Of a stretch of 64,000 nt of DNA, positions 34,345 to 47,059 are shown piece after piece. The stretch's first letter is position 1. Every line of letters begins with the position of its first letter. The position numbers were made by a program, and so were the translations under genes. Below the pieces are notes generated by a model, which saw only the letters and a program-made list of their open reading frames with translations, ran no database searches and had not been told where the DNA came from. The stretch comes from Flabesymbios commensalis (taxonomy: Eukaryota > Annelida > Polychaeta > Terebellida > Flabelligeridae), in the NCBI GenBank assembly GCA_964017125.1, contig OZ024911.1:42657339-42721338 (forward strand). The letters are read 5' to 3'.

Positions 34345-34592
34345 CCCTTAGATGCGCTGAATTAATTTGTGAAAAACATCGCAACTAAAGGGTTTTACTC
34401 AATTTGAAATCATCATAAATGTCTTACTTAGCTCTTTCCGATTCATTTGAATACCTGTGTTAGGGGTCTACGGCCATTAGAAATATTTTTGCTCTTACAG
34501 TGTGCAGGGGATCTACTTTAGTCGTCAGAATCTGACGTCTGTAGACGTCAGATTCTGACGACTAAAGTCTATCCCCGCGCTGTAAGGGTTAA
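34341..34592. mobile_element. TTAA hairpin MITE (type 3) with a perfect 26-bp stem
   Basis: The ends TTAACCCTTA and TAAGGGTTAA abut the previous element. Arms at 34515-34540 and 34543-34568 are exact complements separated by two bases. Pairing continues imperfectly outward through GGGGAT/ATCCCC to the CTTACAG/CTGTAAG ends, giving about 45 bp of stem at the 3' terminus. Confidence 0.8.
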
Positions 34593-34962
34593 TAGTGTTT
34601 TTCTGTCTTCTGTGACCTGATAAACGCGAGTTAGGCACTCTATCCAAGAACTTTTAAGTGTCAAATATTAATTTTAGAGCGATTTTTGGACAATTTCAAG
34701 ACCCCCTGACCCTTCCTCTGGATCCGCCACTGTCTGATATTATATAAAGACACTAATTATACCTGTATATACTATAATTACGTGTACAACTATTATGTTC
34801 TCACGTTATGATCTGTTTATTAATATTATATTTGCTAAATAACAAGAAGTCCGAGGTTCTATAATTTAATTTATAATTATGGCTGCCATGGATACTATAT
34901 TTTGATATTTTTTAAATATTGAACATTGCAACTTTACTGTAGATAGAATGATAGAATGGTGC

Positions 34963-35410
34963 CAGACAGACAGACAGACAGATATTTTATTGCCAGAAAT
35001 AAAAGTCATTACAGACTTATTTGTCATAGTAATAAGAGAGGTATATGTACATGTATATACAAGAATGTTAGTTTGTTAAAATCATATAAGACAATATACA
35101 TGGTATGATAAACAACTAAAATCATGTTAGGTGGCATTGCCATAATAAAAGCTGGGTATTTCGGTAATACAAATGGGTACTGCTTAAAATAAAATTAAAA
35201 GGCACAGCCAAGATAACATGGGGATCTATCATTTTGCTTCCCGCACCAAAACCAGAGATAAAATAGCTACTATGTTTAATATACTAATTATATATAGTAG
35301 CAAAAAAGACACTCTGGAAAGCGTAGAAACCAAAAATATATACAGGTGCATAATTATGCTACAGTAACTGGAGTATGAAATAAGACAATGGTAAAAATTA
35401 TATGTTATTT

Positions 35411-35443
<33 letters not shown>

Positions 35444-37260
35444 TAAAGCAGTACAATTAATGTGGCAATCCGCGAAACAGGTAGTTCCGAGCCATGTGAC
35501 CATGCAAGCACAGTCGCTATGAACTCGGAGATTCCCTGATAATGACTAGAGGTGTAAACTTAACAACGTAATAACAGTACTACTACCGTAACACAATATA
35601 TACATACTAATAAAAGTCGGACATTGTGGTTCGTCGACTGCCAACAAAGTATAGCATCAGAACCATCCATATTATCAAGTGTTGCAGACTTAGTGATGTA
35701 ATAACAATGACAATTACGGATAATAATTATGTGTGCCATTCACGCAGGACATGGCACTCACACAATAACATTACAGTTTATTTAATTAACTAGTGATTTA
35801 TTACCTATATGGCCCTCGCACAAAAAAAAAACATTACAGCTTATTTTAATTCACTATATTGTTTATTTCATACCATTTCACTCACGACCTAGTTAGTACC
35901 ACATACTCGGAGCTACAATCGAAGAAAAACATTCCCGACCTCATAGATAAAATCAGTTGACTTAGCAGCTCTGAAATCCTCCATAAGGCCCCACCTCGTC
36001 TGATAACAAAGGCGACGGAAACGTCCCTAACCGGCCCTAAAAAGCCAAATAATAAATCCGAGAGCAACAGCCGTCCTGATATGTGGTAATACCCAAGTCA
36101 GATCATGAAGGCATGATAATATGGATAATATAGCGATAGGTGACTTTGATTTATTATACTCGGTGTTTTTAACAATTAATTTGTTTAAAACAGCCATAGA
36201 TAAATTGCGCTAGTGACTTCACCACTGTTATGTCTCTAGATGTCATAATTTGTAGAAACATTTCATTTGTCGGCTGTATATTGATAGTTGCGGTTACCGA
36301 GTTAAACAAGATTTTGCGTTCATTATTCATAGCGTTACAGTGGAGAAGAAGATGTATTTCGTCGTCAATTTCGTTTAATTCACACCTTGTGCATATTCGC
36401 TGGTTTATTGGAGTGATTGGATTATTATATCGTTCTCTTTCTATATTTAGATCATGTGAGCTCATTCGGTATCTCGCCATTGATGTTATGAGATGGTTAC
36501 CCCTTGTGTGTAAGATATATGGTTCAACACAGAAATATTTTTTTACTAATGCATATGTGCGCAGCTTACTCGAACTCTCAATATCTTTTCTCCACTGCTG
36601 TGTAAATATTCTAACAATTGATTCTTTAAATAAAAGCATGAATTTATTTGTATCCCCGATATTCTGTGCTTCCCAAATTTGATCAAGCCCGGCTCGTTCG
36701 AGGACAGAGCGGATACGGGAACACCAATTCGTGAAGCCAATGCCATCTAGCTCAAGAAGCATATTGTAGGCATTTCTGACTGGATGGCTCTGAGATAGTT
36801 TTAGAATTCTACACCAATATTTTACGGCTTTTATGTGTTGTCGGATGATCAGTGGAAATCGTCCCGTGTCCCCATATATTGCAGGTGTAGGTGTTTGATT
36901 TCTAACTCCAAGTGTAGATTTAATAAATTTTAGATGGATTTTTTCCAGATCGTTAACATCATCGCCTGTGTACCATATATCACTTCCATATTCTAGTATG
37001 GGCAATATTTGACAATCAAATGCCTTGAACGCAATAGTGGGTGACAATTTACCGACCACAGGACGGGACTGTTTACGTAGAGAAAAAATTGCTTTCCCAG
37101 CTTGGGAAGCAAGATGAGAAAAAGTTTCTTTTACCACGTTATTAGCAGACTTGGTGCTATACACCACACCCAGGTATTTATATTGTTCAGATTTTTCTAT
37201 AATGTTATCACCATAGTGGAAGCTTCCGTGTACTTTTGTGCCGTTACATTTTAGCAAAAT
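34963..37260 (-). mobile_element. LINE, 5'-truncated (C-terminal part of ORF2)
   Basis: A minus-strand open frame of 362 codons (37257-36169) begins just past the expected reverse-transcriptase catalytic box. It holds the thumb region (QYKYLGVVYS, FKAFDCQILPILEYGSDIW, GDTGRFPLIIRQHIKAVKYW) and a C-terminal zinc-knuckle-like CTRCELNEIDDEIHLLLHC. A 1.2-kb untranslated tail follows, ending in (CTGT)n at 34963-34980. The remaining frame is open, so the insertion is fairly young although truncated at the 5' end. It belongs to the jockey/I/CR1-like group by overall look; the precise clade is uncertain. Confidence 0.85.
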
Positions 37261-37486
37261 CTAAATATAAGGAGAAATTGTCACCACTATGACCACGTAG
37301 ACCTATACATTGCTTTTATAAGGTTATTTATGAGTTCATATTAGTATTAATGATTATTTTGTAGATATGTATCAATTGTTAAAAAATATCCTAATCTAAA
37401 TCTGGAATCTCATAATTGCACTTATGTTATTTTGTTTATAATCAAGATAATTAAAAAAATAACTTACGTTGGCGGATTTTAGGTGG

Positions 37487-37775
37487 GTGAAATGAATGGT
37501 GTTTTAGGCCACATTTGCGCACATATATGCTAATCTGGGACAGGAGAACCTCCTGGGGATGGTGAGATGAATGAAATGACACTGCCCACAGGATTTAAAA
37601 TTCAAACCCTTGCGGTCTGAAGCCTAACACGCTACCTCTCGGTCACTGAGGCTCCCCACAATATATAATTTTTACGAGTGAGCGAAGAAACATTTTTGTT
37701 TCTTTGAAACTTGGTATTCGAACTCCGACTTTCCAAGCAGGCAGCTTTAACCACTGCATCAGGGCCCCCGCCCAT
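37487..37775 (-). mobile_element. tRNA-derived dimeric SINE, older copy
   Basis: Same family as 2342-2650. The A-box region, GAGAGGTAGCGTG half and ATTTC end are recognisable, with more substitutions and small deletions. The flanks GGTGGGTG (left) and GGGTGGGC (right) may be an eroded target-site duplication. Confidence 0.8.
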
Positions 37776-38356
37776 TGGGTGGGCGATGCCATGCCACTTT
37801 TTTTAGAAGAAATGCTTTCTTATTATTGAAATGTTGCCAAAGCTACTTTGATTTTGCATGGGCCTTTTTGTGTTATTTGTCATTGTATAATACACGCCAG
37901 GTTGCAGTAGAGAGAGTTTACATGTAATCTAATACAGGGTTCAAGGTACTTATATAACTAGAGTGGCATGTTATCTACACTCTGTCGTCGAAGCAGTATA
38001 GTGAAATAACAGCCTCGGCCAGCTATAGTAAACGTAGCTAGAAATAACACTGAGATAGAAAGTATAGGCGTACTATATAGGCCTACGAGCATAGATTTAA
38101 TTCAACACTGGACTGAGAGCAACACTGGCAGTGTCAAGTAACGTTAGGCCTACATGAAAAAGATAAATTGTGAGAAAACAGCAGTTTTGATATTTAAGGC
38201 ATAGCCTACATAGACCTACATAAGATGATAAGGTAGCCTTTTAGTCAGCCCAGTGTCTATCATCCTACATAAAGCTCTAAAACCAGGCAGAAGAATCAAC
38301 AAGTGACAGAATAACACGAATCACAGTGTGAAAGCAGTCTTTAACATCTTCACACA
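37776..38356 (+). promoter_or_regulatory. 5' flank of the sulfotransferase gene
   Basis: The 580 bp ahead of the start codon contain no repeat I recognise apart from several TAGGCCTA words. A TATATAAC-like stretch near 37950 and TACTATATAGG near 38072 could serve as TATA-like elements. No start site can be fixed from sequence. Confidence 0.3.
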
Positions 38357-38498
38357 ATGAATCACGAAATACTTGGAGAATTTAAGGACGAGAGTGGTTT
38401 GCTACTTGGTGAACCAGCCACCAAAGAATCCTTGAAGCGAGGCCTAAACCTCGAACTCAATTCTCAAGACGTCATTGTGGCATCTTACCCCAAATCAG
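38357..38498 (+). CDS. Sulfotransferase exon 1
   Basis: ATG at 38357 opens MNHEILGEFKDESGLLLGEP and the exon ends in ...ASYPKSG with donor GTATGT at 38499. It occurs once: no second copy of this exon accompanies the duplicated exon 2 at 47060. Confidence 0.88.
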
Positions 38499-41400
38499 GT
38501 ATGTAGGGCCTACACTCAGGCCTGTCACCAGGGGGTGGTCCCCCTTTTTGCTGGAAATTATACTTTTTGATATATGAGGGATTCTATAATTTTAGGCACC
38601 AGTGATGATATTTTCCTTGATATATGAGATTGTCTGAATATATTCAAAAATTTAAACACAAGTCAAATTAGCTTTGTTTATTGACATGGCGTTGTCAGCA
38701 GAGCTTAATTTCAATTTTAAATGCTTATTTTTATCAATTTAATTTTTTTTACCGTTATGGAGAGACTAATTCACCGTTACGGAGAAACCAATTTATGTTA
38801 CGGAGTAATCTTCAAACTTAAATTTCTCAGAGACCCTTCTACAAAAGTATACCATATTTAACAAGTAGTTGAACATGGCTATTATAATGTTGATCACTTA
38901 ATTTAGAAAGAATCACTTTGTGACAATAACCCTTAAATAATGAAATAAGAATTACTCTCCGTTACGATTATTGTCGTTATGGAGAGTAATAATAACGAAC
39001 ATTGTCTCTCCATAACGACAATTATTTCTGTTATGGAGTGACAATAAACAAATACTAAATATCGATGCTAACACAATTTAAAAGACAAAAAGAAAAGTTA
39101 CTATTTCAACAAGTGTCATTTGTTGGTTAAAATACCAAATTCATAAAGGTTTACAGCTATTTTTAAATGAGTAAAACGGCAATTTGTGACTACTTTTTCT
39201 CTCCATAACGTTTTCATTTTTGTTATGGAGAGACAGGAAATACGCGTTATGGAGAGACGTTTTTTTTACTAAATCGTGCATAGCATCTATGTATTATGCT
39301 ATACTATGATTATTTTTTTCAAATGAGGTTGTAGTAGGCTTGGAGGTTGTAGGGTGCTTAAAAATTTTATTGCAGTATTTATGTGTAAAAAATCGCGTTA
39401 TGGAGAGACGTTGAATTAAAATACTCACCCAAAGACTTGCACAAACCTTACATTATTTCTAAGCAAAAACACATTTATTATACTTTTTTTTCACGATTCA
39501 CTGCATGAAGGTCTCGCGCAACTGTTTTGCACCAGACAAGTGATATTTTTGTCAGAAAAAGTATAGAAATTACCTGAAAACTATAAGCGTTACGGAGAGT
39601 CGCTGCAACGTGGGACAGACATAAATTGCATAAAAAGTGGTAAAATAATAAAATTATTTTTAAAAACTCGTATATAATTTTATAGATAGTGTTTTGCACT
39701 AACATTATATCATAAACAAATATAATATATAATACAGGAAGTCTAGAATAAATCGCCTGTTTATGTGGGATTTAGAATGTGGGACAAGGCTTTTTGGCTA
39801 AAATTGGCTAAATTTACATAATATTTCTTTCAAAAAACACATTTATGTTAGAATTTTTTGAGTTGTAATATTGCTATATTGTAAAATAAAGGTCATTCGT
39901 TGCATTTATGTAATCAAATTAAATCAAGATATTCAATAATAAATATTACAAGGTGCGGACAGTGCTGGTGCCTAAAATTATAGAATCCCTCATATACATT
40001 TTTTGAATTAATTTTGAAGTTCCGAACCACCCTTGGCAGTACATTCACATGTGGCCTGAACCCCCCTTTTTAAAAATCTGCTGACAGGCCTGTTTAACAC
40101 TGTTACGGACAAAACACTGCCTAATTAGCCTAAGTTTAATACCATAGGCCTATATGGCTGAAGGGTCATGGGACAAACATGGATTCGACGGACAATCCCA
40201 CGCAAACTTCATGATTAGGGAGAGGGACATAAAAATAAACGAAATGAACTGGCATGTCCCAACTTGCCCCTGTGCCCTATGGTTGAGGCAAGTTGGCATC
40301 GACCACATTTTAAATTTATATATTTTGCACTAAATATTACACAATAACTGACTTTATATTACTTCAATTGATTTAACTGCCTGACCGTAAAATAGTTCTG
40401 GTTGCGTTTCAGTGGTTTCACAAACAAGTTGGCCATTTTGATTTTGAGTCCTTGTGATCGCGTTTATCTCAAAAAACCGCTAGTCCGAATTATTTATGAT
40501 ATTGTATGTATGCTCGTACTTGCGTGGCCGTATAATTCTAGCCCTTTTTTGGGTCCCTATAATTATGTGTTTTTCATTCTTCTATTTTTTTATATGGGGC
40601 AAGTTGGGCCATGTTCAACTTGCTCCATGAAAGTGGTCCAGAAAACGATGAGGATGAAGCGCACATAAAAAAATGCAAACCCCAGAAAATATTGATATCC
40701 TTCGTAACTCATTTTGTATCTTTCAAAACGTTTTTTTCTTGAATGTGGTAAATAAACAGTGTAGGCCTAAGTCACAATAATATGCCGGCCTATGCAGGAG
40801 TGTCTCAGTCTGAACGACATTATAAGCATAATCATATAATTATGTTGAACAGAAAATATGTAGGCTTACCCCAGTCAGAAATAAGTTCTGAAGAAAAACT
40901 CCTTGTAGATATCTATCAAGTTTTTATTAAAATCTGTGACTACAATGACAATGAAATGAATCGGGCTTCAGGCCACCTTTGTGCACATATAGGCTAAACT
41001 GGGCCAGGAGAACCTCCTGAGGATGGTGAGATGATTGAGATGACACTGTCCTCCAGACACAGGATTCGAAATTCGCGCCCTGGCGGTCTGAGGCCGAGCA
41101 CGCTACCTCTCGGTCACGGAGGCTCCCCACAATACTGACTTTCACACGTGGATGAGGGAGAAACATTTTTGTTTCTTTCAAACCGCCGAGACCGGGAACC
41201 GAGCCCCGGACTCTAGCGTGAAAGGCAGCGATGCTAACCACCACCCTAGGGCCCCCGCCCATTGAGCCCCCAGCTAACACGAGAAGTTCATCAACTATTG
41301 TTATAATGTTGGGCCGCAGACCTTGGTCAACATCAATCCAACATTTGACCAACATTTGAAGTTGGAATTGATAACAATGACTACAATGACAGTTCAACCT

Positions 41401-43453
41401 AATAAAACATGGATGATGTCCGGCGTACTCCCGGCTTATAGCGCCAGAGTAACAATGATCTCTCAGTGATATCCAGTAGGCCTACATTCTTTATGAAACC
41501 ACAGAGAAACCATTGAGCCATGCGATAGGGGAGTCTCCCCCCCCCCCCCCGAGAACACATTTAATCGCACCCCCTAACTAAAAAGGAGGAAATATTTATA
41601 TAACATGATTGAAACAACATGACCATATTGGCAGGTGATCCTGATTGTAGTAAAATATAATTCCTATTTTTGTCACGTGTGATTAAGCCATGTTCACCCA
41701 CCCTGCCCAGTCAGGTCAGACCGTCAGACTACCAGTCTGACCTTGACAACAGGTGTGTGAGAGGCCTGTATGAAATGGAGGGGATGCGAGCATCATGAAT
41801 ATTCATTATGACGTCACCGGTTTACTGACTGTGGTATGGAGGTCACACTCAGGTCAGATTGTCTGGCCTGCAGGAGTTGGGCAGGGAAGAGGGGGGTTCT
41901 GAACTCATAGCACATATACGAGATATCAAGGAGTCTGTCGGTAGCAGACAACTGGATAGATGAAGATGTGTTCACCCATTTTATATAAAACAAAACTTTT
42001 TTCAGCAAATGGGGCGCTTTGGGTGCACTGTGCACAAAACGCACCCCTAGTGTTTTTAAAGCCCCCCCCCCTTAATGTTTGCTGGTTATCGCCAGTACCG
42101 ATACATGTAGGGCCTAAGGAAAATTAAATTATATTTTAGTTGAATTACGAATAACTGTAACCAAAATAATATTTTTGTAAATTTTGTAACTTAAATTTCC
42201 ATGAAATATAGGCCCTAATATAGATATTGGCCTAGTGTATTAATTTTGACGGAAAGTAGCCTAACCAGACACAACTAGCTGGCTGTGACCATGGTGACTA
42301 ATCATTGACATTGAGAGGACGGTGCGCTTTAGGACAAACTCATATCCCAAAGGAGACAGCTAGGGGTTGCGCTTTGGGAGCAAGTTGGGGGTGCGCTTTG
42401 GCACACTGGAGATTATTTTTGAAAAGGATTTTTAAATCACATGGTTGATTCACGTTGATTGATTGCTAACTCTAACTAATCAAGAAAATCCCCGTCTACA
42501 CTGTGTTCTTTTTTTAATTTTTACGTTGTCTATAATACTTGACAAGTAATCACTACGGAGACTACGATGGTTCAAAACAAAACGATTTGTTTTACTGTGT
42601 AGTTGTGATAATATTGATTTTGCAGAGCAAATAATGAATCATGCCTCTTGTATATCAAGCCACTTCTTCTAACATTTCTAAGACCGATATAATTTGTGTT
42701 TTCTATTTCTACATATGGTATTTATCTATTTAAGGCACCACTTGGATGAGATGGGTGACATACCTGGTTCTACATCAAGACAATATAGGACAGCCAATGG
42801 AAGAGGGCACTCATATAATCAATGATGTTCCTTATATAGAGATCAAAATACCTCTGGAAAATGCTTTGGCTAAACCTTCACCCCGCGTGTTTACCTCTCA
42901 CCTTCCTCTGGGCCATGTCAAACATTACGTCACCAATGACAAAGTCAAATTCATTCATGTCAGGCGACAAATACCAGATGTGTTGACGTCATTTTATCAT
43001 TTCTATCAGACCAATCCATTTTTGGGAAATTTCAAGGGAAATTTTGATGATTTTTTCAAACTTTTTGAGGCGAGGCATCTGGTGTACGGAGATCCCATCG
43101 AGTACAACCAGGGCTGGTGGGACGCTAGAGAAAACCATAATATCCTGTTTGTAACTTACGAGGAGATGAAAAGGGACATCCGTGACGTCATTAGAAAAGT
43201 GGCCTCGTTCCTGAATAAGAAGGTGAATGATATCACAGTCGATAATATTGCTGAAGCTACGACTATATCTGCCATGAGGAAAAACCCTTACGTAGATCCT
43301 GGCATAGCAGCCAAACAACTTGAGGTGGATGAAATGACAGCTGATCAGTTTTTCCGCAAAGGTGTCGTTGGTGACTGGAAGCTACACTTTAATGCTGAGC
43401 AGACTGCATACCTGCAGGAAAGAATGAAGGAAACGAATGTGCCCTTTGGATAA
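38357..43453 (+). CDS. Cytosolic sulfotransferase (SULT family), two exons
   Basis: Exon 1 is 38357-38498 and exon 2 is 42735-43453, spliced GT-AG in phase 1; together they encode 286 residues, a normal SULT length. SULTs transfer sulfate from PAPS to hydroxyl or amine groups of small molecules in the cytosol. The 5'-phosphosulfate loop YPKSGTTW spans the exon junction. The catalytic histidine is in FTSHLPLG, the 3'-phosphate-binding Arg and Ser are in VRRQIPDVLTSFYHF, and RKGVVGDWKLHF is the C-terminal PAPS motif. The usual RNPKD has become RQIPD. There is no signal peptide. The substrate cannot be predicted. The intron (4.2 kb) contains a TIR transposon and a SINE. Exon 2 lies in a recent tandem duplication. 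Confidence 0.9.
38571..39996. mobile_element. DNA transposon with perfect 32-bp TIRs
   Basis: 38571-38602 and 39965-39996 are exact inverted repeats beginning TATATGAGGGATTC. A TA target site would fit (GA-TA-TATGAGGG ... CCCTCATA-TA-C). There is no transposase ORF, so it is non-autonomous. The interior carries about twelve copies of the word GTTA[T/C]GGAGAGAC in both orientations, near 38755, 38774, 38798, 38957, 38975, 39004, 39030, 39198, 39223, 39245, 39395 and 39587. It sits in the sulfotransferase intron. Confidence 0.85.
40951..41268 (-). mobile_element. tRNA-derived dimeric SINE
   Basis: Full-length copy of the family in the sulfotransferase intron. A 14-bp repeat, TGACTACAATGACA, lies at 40937-40950 directly after its tail and at 41378-41391, not at the SINE head but beyond a ~105-bp palindromic MITE (41273-41377). 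The tandem-duplication breakpoint at 41025 falls inside this SINE. Confidence 0.85.
42735..43453 (+). CDS. Sulfotransferase exon 2, copy a
   Basis: Acceptor TATTTAAG at 42727-42734; the exon completes the G of YPKSG and runs to TAA at 43451. It differs from the copy at 47060 by one visible amino-acid change (FLGNF here, FLGSF there). No AATAAA follows closely; the nearest downstream one is near 44896. Confidence 0.88.
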
Positions 43454-43531
43454 CGTGGTAGACAAGGACAAGTAGGCCGGTAGACTCTAAATATATATTT
43501 GTCGGGGAACACTTGGGTGAGAGGGGTGACA

Positions 43532-43628
43532 TCCCAGTAAACATGGTGAATACAAAACATTTGTATAACATTTATACAATGTTGGACCAACGTCGAAGAC
43601 GTTGGGCCGGCGTTGTTTAAATGTTATA
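43532..43628. mobile_element. Palindromic MITE truncated by the deletion
   Basis: Equivalent to the left four-fifths of the intact MITE at 47858-47975. Its right arm after ATGTTATA is lost, and the 154-bp filler begins two bases later. The deletion breakpoint is thus inside the right arm of a palindrome. Confidence 0.8.
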
Positions 43629-43784
43629 AACCCCGTCTACACTGTGTTCTTTTTTTAATTTTTACGTTGTCTATAATACTTGACAAGTAATCACTACGGA
43701 GACTACGATGGTTCAAAACAAAACGATTTGTTTTACTGTGTAGTTGTGATAATATTGATTTTGCAGAGCAAATAATGAATCATG

Positions 43785-45349
43785 TGTGTGTTCTCGTTTC
43801 ATAACAGCAAAAAACTAGAAGAGTCTAGTTTTTTGGTAAAAAAAACAGGATATATCTCCCCTTCAGCAGCGTAACTATAAAGGTTGATAGATATTAGATG
43901 TTGTGTCAATGGCCTTTGTAATTAATGTTACTAAATAGCTCCTCTGGACAGTAGACAGGTAGAGACTATGTATTTTGATGTGGTGGAACCCGTTTTTTAT
44001 ATCTACAGCATTTTCCCCCGCAAGGTTCGCTACTCCTGAGACCTCGCTGTGTCAAGACTTGCTGCCGGGAAGATGATCTACAGTGACTAAATCGTCTTTA
44101 GACTGAATCAGTTGGACAACAGTTTTAAAATCTTCACACCCTGTGATGTGCAAAACACAAATGTGGCCTGTCAACATTCTCAGCAAAGACGAAACGTTGA
44201 CCCAATGCTGGTTCAATTCTGGCCCACTGTTTGCGACGCTGGCCCAGCATAAAACCAGTACTGGTTCAACACCTCGTGTTTGCTTGGCTGCGGGTCAGGC
44301 AGTGCAAGCCGACACCGACCCAATGTCTGGTAAATGTTGGGCCAGCGTCGCCCATGCTGGCTGTAATACCCACACGATGCTTTGAACAAAAGCTGGGTTA
44401 ATGTTGGCCCGCCGTCTGTGACGCTGGCCCACATGCAGCGTGGCGTCAAACACGACATGGTAACGCAATACTGGGCTAATGTTGGCTCAACGTCGTAGAC
44501 AGTGGGCCAACATTAGCCCGACAATAGGTCAACGTCTCGTGTTTGACCGCCTGCATGATAGACGGAGAGACAAATCTGATGTGACATAAAAATGAGCGGT
44601 GAGAAGTAAACCTATATGTCTCCCCTTCTGTGTACAGAGGGGAGACATAACAAAAGCACACATACTTTGCATAATTGTTTTTAAATACCTTATGAATTCG
44701 TGATCCCGATCACTTAATAATGTTGCAACAACATATAGTCTTTTTGGGGCTCTCTACCTGTTTCATACACTCAAGTTGTGTTTTGCTACCGCGGCCCAAA
44801 AATTAAAGGGACAGAAAATAATTTAATTTGAGACAAAAAATGTGCAAATCTTGATGTTTTAACACACATTTCATTCCTTATAACAGTGATTCAGCTAATA
44901 AAACGTCTTTAACCCTTACAATGCTGCATACAATTTGCAGCATGTGTGGTTTCCCACTAAGTAATATCTGGTACGTTTTTTCTTCAAAAAAACATCTGAT
45001 GAACAACTGATATTAAAAGCCTTTATATTACAAAATCAGTCAGTCAGTTATCTTTAAAGTGGAAATAGAAAGACACGATAGAACGGAAATGAAAAAAAAA
45101 GAAAAAAAAAGAAAAAAAAGGAATTTACTCGGCGACTATAGTTGTCCACAGCAGGCTGCCCTTCGTTTAATTTGCAGTGTAAGGTTTAAAACGATTATTA
45201 AAAGTGTTAGCAGTGAAAGTGAGAAAAACTGTGACTAATTCTGCAACACTGAGTGATTAATTGACTAATTGATATAAAACATGATACATCAGCAGCAAAT
45301 CTATGGATACATAAAAGATACAAACCTGAGGAGCTGGAAGGCAGTTTTT
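43785..45349 (-). pseudogene. Duplicated RPUSD3 intron block with an exon stub
   Basis: Equals 49805-51369, the intron between the last two RPUSD3-like exons, plus about 24 bp of the 3' end of the penultimate exon (45326-45349). The final exon is missing because of the deletion, so this copy cannot contribute to a working RPUSD3 transcript. A cluster of palindromic MITEs occupies 44205-44560. Confidence 0.8.
44205..44560. mobile_element. Cluster of palindromic GTTGGCCCAAC-family MITEs
   Basis: Three consecutive palindromic units with cores TTTGCGACGCTGGCCC, GGGCCAGCGTCGCCC/CCGTCTGTGACGCTGGCCC and GGCTCAACGTCGTAGAC. They are flanked by ACGAAACGTTGACCC and GTCAACGTCTCGTGTTTG. Open frames across it reflect its base composition. 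Duplicated at 50225-50580. Confidence 0.7.
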
Positions 45350-45593
45350 GGTGAGATGATTGAGATGACACTGTCCTCCAGACACAGGATTCGAAATTCG
45401 CGCCCTGGCGGTCTGAGGCCGAGCACGCTACCTCTCGGTCACGGAGGCTCCCCACAATACTGACTTTCACACGTGGATGAGGGAGAAACATTTTTGTTTC
45501 TTTCAAACCGCCGAGACCGGGAACCGAGCCCCGGACTCTAGCGTGAAAGGCAGCGATGCTAACCACCACCCTAGGGCCCCCGCCCATTGAGCC
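45350..45593 (-). mobile_element. SINE truncated by the duplication junction
   Basis: Equals 41025-41268; the tail part of the SINE is missing because the junction cuts it. Confidence 0.88.
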
Positions 45594-47059
45594 CCCAGCT
45601 AACACGAGAAGTTCATCAACTATTGTTATAATGTTGGGCCGCAGACCTTGGTCAACATCAATCCAACATTTGACCAACATTTGAAGTTGGAATTGATAAC
45701 AATGACTACAATGACAGTTCAACCTAATAAAACATGGATGATGTCCGGCGTACTCCCGGCTTATAGCGCCAGAGTAACAATGATCTCTCAGTGATATCCA
45801 GTAGGCCTACATTCTTTATGAAACCACAGAGAAACCATTGAGCCATGCGATAGGGGAGTCTCCCCCCCCCCCCCCGAGAACACATTTAATCGCACCCCCT
45901 AACTAAAAAGGAGGAAATATTTATATAACATGATTGAAACAACATGACCATATTGGCAGGTGATCCTGATTGTAGTAAAATATAATTCCTATTTTTGTCA
46001 CGTGTGATTAAGCCATGTTCACCCACCCTGCCCAGTCAGGTCAGACCGTCAGACTACCAGTCTGACCTTGACAACAGGTGTGTGAGAGGCCTGTATGAAA
46101 TGGAGGGGATGCGAGCATCATGAATATTCATTATGACGTCACCGGTTTACTGACTGTGGTATGGAGGTCACACTCAGGTCAGATTGTCTGGCCTGCAGGA
46201 GTTGGGCAGGGAAGAGGGGGGTTCTGAACTCATAGCACATATACGAGATATCAAGGAGTCTGTCGGTAGCAGACAACTGGATAGATGAAGATGTGTTCAC
46301 CCATTTTATTTAAAACAAAACTTTTTTCAGCAAATGGGGCGCTTTGGGTGCACTGTGCACAAAACGCACCCCTAGTGTTTTTAAAGCCCCCCCCCCTTAA
46401 TGTTTGCTGGTTATCGCCAGTACCGATACATGTAGGGCCTAAGGAAAATTAAATTATATTTTAGTTGAATTACGAATAACTGTAACCAAAATAATATTTT
46501 TGTAAATTTTGTAACTTAAATTTCCATGAAATATAGGCCCTAATATAGATATTGGCCTAGTGTATTAATTTTGACGGAAAGTAGCCTAACCAGACACAAC
46601 TAGCTGGCTGTGACCATGGTGACTAATCATTGACATTGAGAGGACGGTGCGCTTTAGGACAAACTCATATCCCAAAGGAGACAGCTAGGGGTTGCGCTTT
46701 GGGAGCAAGTTGGGGGTGCGCTTTGGCACACTGGAGATTATTTTTGAAAAGGATTTTTAAATCACATGGTTGATTCACGTTGATTGATTGCTAACTCTAA
46801 CTAATCAAGAAAATCCCCGTCTACACTGTGTTCTTTTTTTAATTTTTACGTTGTCTATAATACTTGACAAGTAATCACTACGGAGACTACGATGGTTCAA
46901 AACAAAACGATTTGTTTTACTGTGTAGTTGTGATAATATTGATTTTGCAGAGCAAATAATGAATCATGCCTCTTGTATATCAAGCCACTTCTTCTAACAT
47001 TTCTAAGACCGATATAATTTGTGTTTTCTATTTCTACATATGGTATTTATCTATTTAAG

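Larger units (their letters stand above)
41025..45349 (+). repeat. Tandem duplication, copy 1 (with internal deletion)
   Basis: 41025-43628 matches 45350-47953 (offset 4325) and 43784-45349 matches 49804-51369 (offset 6020), both with only a few substitutions. The unit is therefore 6.02 kb and copy 1 has lost the segment equivalent to 47954-49803. At the break lies a 154-bp filler (43631-43784) copied from 42490-42643. The end of copy 1 joins the start of copy 2 at 45349/45350 with at most one base of homology. Confidence 0.88.

Noticed and set aside
42989-43318. Minus-strand 109-codon open frame, duplicated at 47314-47643
   Set aside because: Antisense shadow of the sulfotransferase exon, duplicated only because the exon is.
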